Assembly (NCBI GenBank): GCA_963808455.1
Contig: CAWEHT010000478.1
Coordinates: forward strand, 1 to 6,845
Source of the DNA: CAWEHT01 sp963808455
GTDB lineage: Bacteria > Chloroflexota > Anaerolineae > CG2-30-64-16
Direction: 5' to 3'
DNA length: 6,845 bases
The first letter of the stretch is position 1; the number at the start of each line of letters is the position of its first letter. A program made the position numbers and the translations under genes. Below, in pieces: positions 1 through 5,935 of the stretch. The notes below the pieces were generated by a model, which did not search any database, had not been told where the DNA came from, and saw nothing but the letters and a program-made list of their open reading frames with translations.

Positions 1-1
1 C

Positions 2-1453
2 GACAACTACGACATTCCTGCGTTCCGCTGGTACGACAAAGAGCGGCGCAAAACCTACGTTTCGGGGAAGCACCCCCCCGAGATCAACGCGCGCTATGCC
101 CGGGGCCAGGGCTTGCTGCGGGGCGGCTCGAGCATCAACAACATGCTGAACGGCGACGCCGCCAAGTCGTTGCTGACCCTGGCCGACCTGGCCGGCGGGT
201 CAACCGAGCAGAAGCAGCGTAGGGCCAGAGACATTTACCTCTTGATGCTCAACCCCTACTTCCTCATGCGCAGCGTGGTCCGGATGCTGGGCGAGGCCGT
301 AGTCGAGGTGGGGCAGTACCTGCAGGACCGGATACGCCACGTGGAGCCCCGCCTCAACCGTCTGGCCCACGCCTACCCTCTGCTGCGCGGCGTCACCACA
401 GTTTTCATGCGGGATGTAGCGGAGTATTTTGTGATCCTCGACATCGTGCGAGGATCCCCGGCCATCTATACGACCTGGCCCGGCTACGACGAAGTGGCGC
501 ACCGCAGCGGGCCGTCGTCGGCCCCGGCCTTGAAGGCCCTGGCCAGCTATGACCGGACGATTGCCCGCATCGCCGACATAATCCGCCGCAAAGCGCCGAG
601 ACCCTACGACCTGATCGTCCTGTCGGACCACGGGCAGTCCTTCGGCGCCACCTTCCGGCAGCGCTATGGCTATAGCCTCGAGGAGTTGATCCAGCGGCAT
701 TTCGGCGAAGGGACGGCGGTGGCGCACTCGAGTGGTGGCGACGACGGCGCGATTGCCCTGGCAGCCGTGGCGGCCGAGCTCGCGAACGTATCACAGCAAG
801 GCGTCGGCGGCGTCGTTGGCACAGCTGTGGCACGGGGCGGCCAGAGGGCGCTGGAAGCCGGGCTGAAACGACGCCAAGACGGGTCCGCCTCCGCCCCGGG
901 CGAAGCACCGTGGGTGAGCGTCTTCGGCAGCGGCAACCTGGCTCAGGTCTATTTTCACTTCTCCGATCGGCGGGTCGGCCGAAACCAGGTGGAGCGGGCC
1001 TATCCGGGCCTGTTCGAGGCCCTGTTGCAGCACGCGGGCATCGGCGTAATCGTGGCCTACGAAGACGATGGGACAGCAAAGGCGTGGGGCAAGGCCGGCC
1101 AACGCTGTCTTGAGACCGGTGCCGTGACAGGGCTCGACCCCCTCGTCCCCTACGGGGATTCAGCCCTGCGGGCCGCGGAGTTGCGCCGCCTGGCCGATTT
1201 TCCGCACAACGGCGACCTGACGGTGTTCAGCACGGTCTACGACGACGGCACGGTAGCGGCCATGGAGGAGTTGATTGGTAGTCACGGCGGCATGGGTGGA
1301 CCGCAGACCGACGCTTTCCTCTTGCACCCGGCGGATCTCGCTGTACCGTTTACGATGAACTCGCGCGATGTCTTCCGGATCCTCGACGGGCGGCGGAGTT
1401 CGTCCAGCCTGGAACGATCAAGGGAAAGCCATGAAAAGTACCAGAGGCTGTAG
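2..1453 (+). CDS. Alkaline-phosphatase-superfamily phosphodiesterase (type I phosphodiesterase/nucleotide pyrophosphatase-like), 5' end missing
   Basis: The frame is open from base 2 (DNYDIPAFRWYDKERRK...) to the TAG at 1451-1453, so the true start lies left of the window; the in-frame TTG at 113 is internal. Three metal-site motifs of the alkaline phosphatase superfamily are in the expected order: PGYDEVAHRSG (Asp at 488-490, His at 500-502), LSDHGQ (Asp-His at 626-631) and a C-terminal SHGGMGG (His at 1283-1285). The superfamily uses these Asp/His residues to hold two metals; the catalytic Ser/Thr lies N-terminal and would be outside the window. The segment ARGQGLLRGGSSINNMLNGD resembles bacterial members often annotated as 'phage holin family/alkaline phosphatase family' proteins, which carry membrane helices. 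The stretch 700-900 is a lower-conservation, Gly/Ala-rich insert. It is first in a co-directional block, with 70 bases to the preferred start of the next gene. The substrate is unknown; a phosphodiester or phosphate ester at the envelope is an inference. Confidence 0.85.
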   Translation, partial: DNYDIPAFRWYDKERRKTYVSGKHPPEINARYARGQGLLRGGSSINNMLNGDAAKSLLTLADLAGGSTEQKQRRARDIYLLMLNPYFLMRSVVRMLGEAVVEVGQYLQDRIRHVEPRLNRLAHAYPLLRGVTTVFMRDVAEYFVILDIVRGSPAIYTTWPGYDEVAHRSGPSSAPALKALASYDRTIARIADIIRRKAPRPYDLIVLSDHGQSFGATFRQRYGYSLEELIQRHFGEGTAVAHSSGGDDGAIALAAVAAELANVSQQGVGGVVGTAVARGGQRALEAGLKRRQDGSASAPGEAPWVSVFGSGNLAQVYFHFSDRRVGRNQVERAYPGLFEALLQHAGIGVIVAYEDDGTAKAWGKAGQRCLETGAVTGLDPLVPYGDSALRAAELRRLADFPHNGDLTVFSTVYDDGTVAAMEELIGSHGGMGGPQTDAFLLHPADLAVPFTMNSRDVFRILDGRRSSSSLERSRESHEKYQRL

Positions 1454-1512
1454 TCTTTTGTCCTAACGGCTGCGCGCGTTCCGGACGTATTCTGGCCAAG
1501 GCAGAATGACAC

Positions 1513-1516
1513 GGAG
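1513..1516 (+). promoter_or_regulatory. Ribosome binding site GGAG deciding the start at 1524
   Basis: GGAG lies 7 bases before the ATG at 1524. The upstream in-frame ATG at 1506 has only AAGG at 1498-1501, four bases away, which is too close. This favours 1524 as the start of the hydrolase-like gene. Confidence 0.55.
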
Positions 1517-1523
1517 ACAAGTG

Positions 1524-2627
1524 ATGTTGCTGATGCTCGAACGCGATTGCTGGGTAGTCCTGATTCTCATTCTCATGGGCGCGGGCGCCGCCTCTCTGGA
1601 GACCCTCACCTGGTGGGCAGGCTGGAGCCGGCAGGCACGCGTGGCAGACGGGCGCGCGCAGGCGTTTTACGTTCCGATGCAAACCGCGCCCCAGCGTGCA
1701 GCCCCTGAGCCGGCCGAGGGCCCTTTCATCGTCTTCTTGAGCGGCGCCGGCATCGTGGACCCTGCGTCCATCGACCAGAAGGACAGCGAATTTCTCGACT
1801 GGTTGCAGGAGCGGCTGCCCGGCGCCATTTTGGTGCGCGACTGCTTTCCCTATTCGCCCACCGGCCAGCCGCTGACCGGGCCATTGAGCCGGCGCCGGTT
1901 GAGTCGCTTCTACGGTTACGTGCTGCGGGCCCGCAAAGCCTGGCACCGCAGCACTTTGCAGCGCCTGGGCATCCACATCCAGCAGTTCCGCAACGTGGTG
2001 ACCGTGGGCGTGTCCGCGGACCGGCGCTATGGCCCCATGTTCAATTACGGCCTGTCACAGGTGATTACCGCCAGCCTGCTGGGCCACGGCTATCGGGCCG
2101 GCAGCCGGCAGCCCGTGATCCTGATGGCCATCAGCGGTGGGGGTCAGATGGCCCAGGGCTGCGCGCCGTTCCTGCGGCGGATGCTGCGCCAGCCCATTTG
2201 GCTCATCTCCATCGGCAGCGTGCTCACCGACGACCCGGGCATCCTGGACCTCGAACATGTCTTTCACCTCTCGGGCTCGCGCGACCGCATCCAGTACCTG
2301 GGGCGGCTTTTCTACCCGGGGCTCTGGCCGATATGTCGCGGCTCGGCGTACAACCGGGCACGGCGGCAGGGCAAGCTCACGGTCATCGACGCCGGTCCCA
2401 TGAAACACATGAAACGGGGCGACTACCTCAGCCGTTCGGTACGCCTGCCCGACGGCCAGCGCTGCGTGGACCGGACGCTGGACCTTGTGACAGAAATTGT
2501 GGGGACCATCCAAACGACAACGGCGGGCTCCCTGGAACGCACGGGCGTTGGGCCGCGGCTGCCTGGCGGCCAGCCTATGTATCCGCTCATGGAAGGCAGC
2601 CTGGAAGGAGCGGTGGGCACATGTTGA
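1524..2627 (+). CDS. Membrane-anchored alpha/beta-hydrolase-like protein
   Basis: This is a 367-residue protein if started at ATG 1524; ATG 1506 would give 373. The N-terminus has one hydrophobic segment (WVVLILILMGAGAASLETL, about residues 10-28), a likely membrane anchor or uncleaved signal. The body reads like an alpha/beta hydrolase: strand FIVFLSGAG near residue 68, then strand VILMAIS followed by GGGQ, placing a candidate nucleophile Ser at 2133-2135 (residue 204) in a degenerate A-x-S-x-G elbow. HLSGSRDRIQ supplies a candidate acid (Asp254) and GPMKHMKRGDYL a candidate catalytic His (His295). The order Ser-Asp-His and the spacing fit the fold, but the family was not recognised by name and activity is inferred. 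The last seven bases overlap the start of the next membrane-protein gene, indicating translational coupling. It is placed between a phosphodiesterase and two membrane proteins, which suggests an envelope role. Esterase, lipase or thioesterase activity are all possible. Confidence 0.75.
   Translation: MLLMLERDCWVVLILILMGAGAASLETLTWWAGWSRQARVADGRAQAFYVPMQTAPQRAAPEPAEGPFIVFLSGAGIVDPASIDQKDSEFLDWLQERLPGAILVRDCFPYSPTGQPLTGPLSRRRLSRFYGYVLRARKAWHRSTLQRLGIHIQQFRNVVTVGVSADRRYGPMFNYGLSQVITASLLGHGYRAGSRQPVILMAISGGGQMAQGCAPFLRRMLRQPIWLISIGSVLTDDPGILDLEHVFHLSGSRDRIQYLGRLFYPGLWPICRGSAYNRARRQGKLTVIDAGPMKHMKRGDYLSRSVRLPDGQRCVDRTLDLVTEIVGTIQTTTAGSLERTGVGPRLPGGQPMYPLMEGSLEGAVGTC
2603..2610 (+). promoter_or_regulatory. 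Ribosome binding site GGAAGGAG for the overlapping membrane-protein gene
   Basis: A strong purine-rich GGAAGGAG sits inside the 3' end of the hydrolase gene, 10 bases before the ATG at 2621. It supports initiation at 2621 even though that start overlaps the upstream stop (ATGTTGA, 2621-2627). Confidence 0.55.
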
Positions 2628-3443
2628 GCGCTCTCCAACAGGCTGTCCTCGTGGCGGTCGCGTGGGTCGCCGGGGCGACCGGCTTTCTCGGGCATCTCTG
2701 GCACATCGTGAGCCTGGTGTTGCACGACGGCCCGGCTGCGGCACGCGCGTTGCTGGCCGACGCGCACCCGGGCCGGCTGGCGCTGTCGGTCGCGCTGCTG
2801 GCCGGCATCGCGCAAATGGTGGGCAACAGCGTGATCCTGTTCAGCCAGCGCGTGCGGCCCGCCCGGTTCGTCGCAAGCGTGCTGTGCGGCAGCGTGCTTT
2901 ATGCGCTTGGCCTGCTCATCTATGCAGTCGCCCTGTGGCTGGTAGCCAACGTGGCGGTGCCCCAGGCACACCGGCCTCTACAACACATCGTCCTGATCAT
3001 CTGGCTGGGCAGCGCACCCCTGATCATGGGGTTCCTTGTCATGGCGGCTACCTTGGGGCCCTACGTTGCACCGCCTGCTCCACCTGTGGAGTTGGGGCAT
3101 CGTGCTTTCCTCGTTGCGCGCGGGCCTGGGCGGCGGGCTGTGGGAGTCAGTAGCCTGGCTGGCCCTGGGCTGGCTGCTGGTCCGGCTGGTGTGTCTGCCT
3201 CTGAGCCGGCCCCTGGCCGCGCTGGAGGCCGGGTTATGGCGCGCGGTGGCCGGCGTGCGCCTCGTGCGCGGCCTGCCTGCGCCGTCTGCCAGCCGGCTCG
3301 CCAACGGCGAGGCGGAACGGGAGACGGCGCTGTTGCTCAGCGCGGCCCTGGGCGCCCGCCTCGGGCCACGTCTGAACGCGAATCGGCGTCCCGCGGAGGA
3401 AACTCATGCCTTCATGGAACCCCAACCCGGACTGCCGGGCTAA
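2621..3443 (+). CDS. Polytopic membrane protein, split by one frameshift near 3055-3066
   Basis: The gene begins MLSALQQAVLVAVAW in the frame of 2621 and gives convincing membrane helices up to FLVMAATLGPY (3032-3064). After that the same frame turns into Pro/Arg/Gly-rich sequence that runs on to 3598 through the next gene. The frame one base later continues sensibly as LHRLLHLWSWGIVLSSL and further helices to a TAA at 3441-3443. Dropping one G from the GGGG at 3055-3058, or the G at 3065, joins them into about 273 residues with roughly five membrane segments (for example ALSVALLAGIAQMVGNSVIL, SVLYALGLLIYAVALWLVA, IVLIIWLGSAPLIMGFLVM, VAWLALGWLLVRLV). The layout is weakly like Yip1-type membrane proteins, but I do not recognise the family. 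The C-terminal tail from about 3260 is polar and probably cytoplasmic. It overlaps the hydrolase stop by 7 bases and lies 12 bases before the next gene. The break may be a sequencing error or real inactivation. Confidence 0.7.
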
Positions 3444-3455
3444 TCCAGGTAATTC

Positions 3456-3932
3456 ATGGATCGGAAGATGGTGCTTACAAGTTTCCTGAAGTTTGGTGTT
3501 GCCGTGGTGATCTGCGCGACGTTCCTGGCCATGCTGGAAATTCAAATCGAGGGCCCCAACGGCTGGGCTGCGCAGTTACCTTCGTGGCGGCTCGATAATC
3601 GTTGGACCCGCCTCCTCTTGGACGGTAAGCCGCTCACCGGCTATCACCTCTTTCTTAATCTGTTCGTGGCGGCTATGGCTCACGTGGTCTACGCGGTGGA
3701 CTATCGCGTGCCCTTCGTCTCTACAGAGCTGCGGGTGATCGCTTTCGTGATCCTGCTGTTTGTGCTCGAAGATTGGTTATGGTTCGTGCTGAATCCGGCC
3801 TTTGGGCTGCGCAAGTTCCGCCGCGAGCACATCTGGTGGCACGCCACATACTGGTGGTGGATCATGCCGCGCACTTACTGGCTCTTGTTGCCGATCGGTG
3901 TGGCGCTCTACGGGGTCAGTTGGATCGCCTGA
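3456..3932 (+). CDS. Small four-helix membrane protein with ExxIEG, EDWxWFxxNP and HIWWH motifs
   Basis: The protein has 158 residues. ATG 3456 is preceded by AGG at 3447-3449 with six bases between; a second ATG at 3468 is possible. Four hydrophobic segments are visible: about residues 9-27 (FLKFGVAVVICATFLAML), 63-80 (YHLFLNLFVAAMAHVVYAV), 90-112 (LRVIAFVILLFVLEDWLWFV) and 137-156 (YWLLLPIGVALYGVSWI). Unusually for a small membrane protein, charged and aromatic residues cluster at the membrane edges: MLEIQIEGPNGW after helix 1, EDWLWFVLNP in helix 3, and REHIWWHATYWWWIMPRTYW before helix 4. The Glu/Asp and the two His could form a metal or catalytic site; this is inference. I do not recognise a named family. 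As last gene of the + strand block it probably works with the membrane protein before it. It ends in TGA at 3930-3932, directly facing the 3' end of the - strand gene. Confidence 0.75.
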   Translation: MDRKMVLTSFLKFGVAVVICATFLAMLEIQIEGPNGWAAQLPSWRLDNRWTRLLLDGKPLTGYHLFLNLFVAAMAHVVYAVDYRVPFVSTELRVIAFVILLFVLEDWLWFVLNPAFGLRKFRREHIWWHATYWWWIMPRTYWLLLPIGVALYGVSWIA

Positions 3933-3945
3933 TCAGCTATGGTCA
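3930..3945. other. Convergent gene junction without a visible terminator
   Basis: The + strand stop (3930-3932) and the - strand stop (3933-3935 in one frame, 3943-3945 in another) are adjacent. I see no GC-rich hairpin or T-run here; the only symmetry is short (GATCGCCTGATC, 3923-3934). The - strand gene is also truncated at this point, so the junction may be a rearrangement breakpoint rather than an ancestral gene end. Confidence 0.5.
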
Positions 3946-4487
3946 ACAAATGGCGACCTCCGGCCGAGCAATTTCCGGCAGCTGCTCGAGCAGCCGTGCC
4001 AGGAACTGCACCTCGGCCTCTCGCTTGCGAGGCGAATATAGAACGAGAACAACCCCACCATCAGGCTTTCGTAAGGCGTGGCGTCCAGGTTGTAGAGCTC
4101 GGGGTAGGTGGAAGTGCCCGGATACACCGGATCGCGTTCATCCGCCGCCTGCCAGAATTCGTTGTAGGGATTGGATGGCGTCCACGTGTTCAAATCGGGG
4201 CTCTCCGCATAGTAGCGGGCGCGTTGGACGGTCCGTGTGGGCACGGTTGCGGTGCCCGGTAAACTGCCCGGCATGCCGCGGTCGCTCGCCACCCAAACGT
4301 TGCGGTACGGGTTGTAGAAGACCGTGGAGCGGTCGCTCAAGGCCGGCGGCTGCCCCGGCTGCCTGGCCGACCAGTGGATGCCGTCGGGCGAGAAGAAGGT
4401 GTCAAACACGTAAGCGCCGCCGGGGCCGTCGGGATAGGAATTGAACAGCTTGAATTTGCGGAAGGATCGTCGTTCAGATCCATCCAC
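3933..4487 (-). CDS. Fragment 4: C-terminal part of the glycosidase-like propeller, truncated
   Basis: The open frame begins at a GTG (4487), but meaningful sequence starts near FRKFKLFNSYPDGPGG (about 4460) and continues VFDTFFSPDGIHWSA, STVFYNPYRNVWVASDRG, RARYYAESPDLNTW, VYPGTSTYPELYNLDATPYESLMVGLFSFY. These are propeller blades of the same protein as fragments 2 and 3, displaced by a one-base loss near 4466. 'LYNLDA..YES.M.GLF' is normally followed by further blades in this kind of protein; here only about 33 residues remain before a stop. After FSFY another frame reads SPRKREAEVQFLARLLEQL and ends in TGA at 3943-3945, which looks more protein-like than IRLASERPRCSSW in the called frame, so a further frameshift near 4038 is possible. 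Confidence 0.55.
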   Translation of the reverse strand: MDGSERRSFRKFKLFNSYPDGPGGAYVFDTFFSPDGIHWSARQPGQPPALSDRSTVFYNPYRNVWVASDRGMPGSLPGTATVPTRTVQRARYYAESPDLNTWTPSNPYNEFWQAADERDPVYPGTSTYPELYNLDATPYESLMVGLFSFYIRLASERPRCSSWHGCSSSCRKLLGRRSPFVDHS

Positions 4488-4840
4488 ACTGTTACCGTGT
4501 CCACCCCGCCGCCATAATACAGCACCACGTTGGTGCCGTTGTAGCCGAGGCTGGGTCCAGATCGGTGAAAACCGGCTTCACCCAGTTGATGCCGTCGGTG
4601 GATTGCGCGTAGCCGATGCAATTCCCGCAGTTTCCGCTGACGTACCACAGCTTGTAAAGCTGCGCCGTCGGATCGTACCAGACGCCGTCGGAGAAAGGGA
4701 AACGCATTGCCCGTCTGGCTATCCATTCCCTGGGTATAGGGCGCCAGCACCGGATTGCCCGGATACATCGCCGGCTGATGCTGCGAACGCGTCAGGTTCG
4801 TCTGCGCGATCAGGAAGTCATCCACGAACAGTTGGCGGCC
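4045..4840 (-). other. Glycosidase-like five-bladed beta-propeller region (VDDFLI type)
   Basis: Joining three frames gives a continuous propeller: GRQLFVDDFLIAQTNLTR, HQPAMYPGNPVLAP, AFPFSDGVWYDPTAQLYKLWY, GYAQSTDGINWVKP, NGTNVVLYYGGG, TVWMDLNDDP, FKLFNSYPDG, FFSPDGIHW, FYNPYRNVWV, RARYYAESPDLNTW, LYNLDATPYESLMVGLF. The 'VDDFLI...R..H.P....NPVL' opening and the repeating 'S.DG..W' blade ends match the glycosyl-hydrolase-like propellers seen in Acidobacteria and Planctomycetes. No catalytic residues can be assigned with confidence and the last blades are missing. Confidence 0.65.
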
Positions 4841-5935
4841 GGTGTTGACGGCAATGACGGCCGGCGGATTCTGAATATACGGCGGAACGATGTAGGCCAG
4901 GCTGGGCACAGTCTGCGGGGGCCAGACGGCGGGCAACTGAATGCCGTTGTACAGCACCGGGCCGCCGTTGGGATTGTAGGTCTGCGGCGGGTTGGAGTTG
5001 GCCTGCCATTGGTCGGTATTGCTGGAGTTGCCGGCCGTTGGCGTGGGCGGCGGCGGTGGCAGCGCGGCTGCCACGGTGAATGTCAGGGCAACCGAGGCCG
5101 AGGAAGGCGTAGCGCCGGCCGCGGTCACCGTGATGGTATCCGTGTACGTGCCCGCCGCCATGCTTCCCACAGCCGGCTGCACGGAAACCGTCGCCGCGCC
5201 GCTGCCCGAAGTGGCGGAAAGCGTCAGCCAGGATTGCGCTTGCGTTGCCGACCAGCTCAACGTGCCTCCGCCGCTGTTCGATATCTGGATAGACTGCGCC
5301 GCCGGATCGTGCCGCCGGCGGTGGCGGGCGCCAGGCGGGAGGAATGCAGCAAGGCAGGCGCGCGGCGCGGGCAGCGACGGGTGCAGGCGCCAGCGCCAGG
5401 AGGCGAGGATGGTGTGTTGCGCGGCCGGGCCGCCCGGGACGGCGGCGCGGCGCGTGGCTGCCGTCATGCCTCCCACCGCCGGCTGCACCGTAACCGTGGC
5501 CGCTCCGCTGCCCGAGGCAGCCGAAAGCGTCAGCCACGATTTCGTGCACCCCATGGACCAGCTCAACGTGCCCCCGCCGCTATTGGAGATCTGCACGGCT
5601 TGCGCCGCCGGATTGGCGCCCGCCGCGGTGGCATTGAAACTAAGGCTCAACGGCGAGGCCGCCAGAGCCGGCGCCGCCGCCACCGTGAATGTCACCGCCA
5701 CCGAGGCCGAGGATGGCGTAGCGCCCGCTGCGGTCACCGTAATGGTATCCGTGTACGCGCCGGCGGCCAGGCTTCCCACCGCCGGCTGCACCGTTACCGC
5801 CGCCGCGCCGCTGCCCGAAGCAGCCGAAAGCGTCAGCCACGATTGCGCGTGCGCCGCAGACCACGCCGAGGCCGCCGCCCGTATTCGAAATCTGAATCGT
5901 CTGCGCCGCCGGATTCGCCCCGCCGGCCGTGGCAT
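4337..5935 (-). CDS. Fragment 2: BACON 2-4, Pro linker and N-terminal part of the propeller
   Basis: An open frame of 532 codons. The first 24 residues (to about 5864) are out-of-frame Arg-rich readthrough; authentic sequence begins at WSAAHAQSWLTLS. Residues 25-87 finish BACON 2, 91-160 are most of BACON 3, 161-209 are an anomalous 49-residue Arg/Pro/Ala-rich stretch, 210-291 are BACON 4, 293-300 a Pro linker and 301-414 the start of the propeller, with GRQLFVDDFLIAQTNLTR at about 366-383 and NPVLAP at 394-399. Residue 415 onward (LRRRLVRSDG) is again nonsense, but the same frame recovers real propeller sequence at LGYNGTNVVLYYGGGVDTVTVWMDLNDDPS (463-492, about 4549-4460) before ending in nonsense. 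The overlaps with its neighbours are artefacts of the frameshifts. Confidence 0.55.
   Translation of the reverse strand: MPRPAGRIRRRRRFRFRIRAAASAWSAAHAQSWLTLSAASGSGAAAVTVQPAVGSLAAGAYTDTITVTAAGATPSSASVAVTFTVAAAPALAASPLSLSFNATAAGANPAAQAVQISNSGGGTLSWSMGCTKSWLTLSAASGSGAATVTVQPAVGGMTAATRRAAVPGGPAAQHTILASWRWRLHPSLPAPRACLAAFLPPGARHRRRHDPAAQSIQISNSGGGTLSWSATQAQSWLTLSATSGSGAATVSVQPAVGSMAAGTYTDTITVTAAGATPSSASVALTFTVAAALPPPPPTPTAGNSSNTDQWQANSNPPQTYNPNGGPVLYNGIQLPAVWPPQTVPSLAYIVPPYIQNPPAVIAVNTGRQLFVDDFLIAQTNLTRSQHQPAMYPGNPVLAPYTQGMDSQTGNAFPFLRRRLVRSDGAALQAVVRQRKLRELHRLRAIHRRHQLGEAGFHRSGPSLGYNGTNVVLYYGGGVDTVTVWMDLNDDPSANSSCSIPIPTAPAALTCLTPSSRPTASTGRPGSRGSRRP
4492..4707 (-). CDS. Fragment 3: propeller blade with FSDGVWYDP and STDGINW
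   Basis: A short open frame carrying propeller sequence that belongs between two parts of fragment 2: FPFSDGVWYDPTAQLYKLWYVSG, GNCIGYAQSTDGINWVKPVF, then TDLDPAS. It is not an independent gene: the ATG at 4707 is inside the ancestor, and the real sequence returns to the fragment 2 frame at LGYNGTNVV near 4550. The repeated 'DG-x-x-W' ends are typical of propeller blades in glycosidase-like proteins. Confidence 0.45.
   Translation of the reverse strand: MRFPFSDGVWYDPTAQLYKLWYVSGNCGNCIGYAQSTDGINWVKPVFTDLDPASATTAPTWCCIMAAGWTR
5063..5308 (-). other. BACON-type domain, copy 4, followed by Pro-rich linker
   Basis: DPAAQSIQISNSGGGTLSWSATQAQSWLTLS through ATVSVQPAVGSMAAGTYTDT to VALTFTVAA, in one frame. 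Its first strand falls in the corrupted stretch to the right. A linker (LPPPPPTPT, to about 5036) separates it from the propeller. Confidence 0.7.
5309..5665 (-). other. BACON-type domain, copy 3, with corrupted C-terminal half
   Basis: ALAASPLSLSFNATAAGANP to VQPAVGGMTAA (5665-5456) is normal BACON sequence with SWSMGCTKSWLTLS in the middle. The following 49 codons (5455-5309), where GTYTDTITVTAAGA and the next domain's first strand should be, read as unrelated Arg/Pro/Ala-rich sequence although the length is exactly that expected. Confidence 0.65.

Noticed and set aside
405..1079. Minus strand open frame of 224 codons inside the phosphodiesterase gene
   Set aside because: Arg/Pro-rich composition and it lies antisense to a gene with three conserved metal-binding motifs.
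2198..2620. Upstream extension of the membrane-protein frame from 2198
   Set aside because: It runs through the conserved part of the hydrolase gene and is Arg/His/Gly-rich; the RBS and helix-rich sequence start at 2603-2621.
3044..3070. Programmed frameshift in the membrane-protein gene
   Set aside because: There is no classic slippery heptamer with a clear downstream structure; a one-base indel at GGGG explains it more simply.
3773..4444. + strand open frame of 223 codons crossing the convergent junction
   Set aside because: It covers the end of the small membrane protein in another frame and then the antisense of the propeller; the product is Arg/Ser/Cys-rich with no plausible fold.
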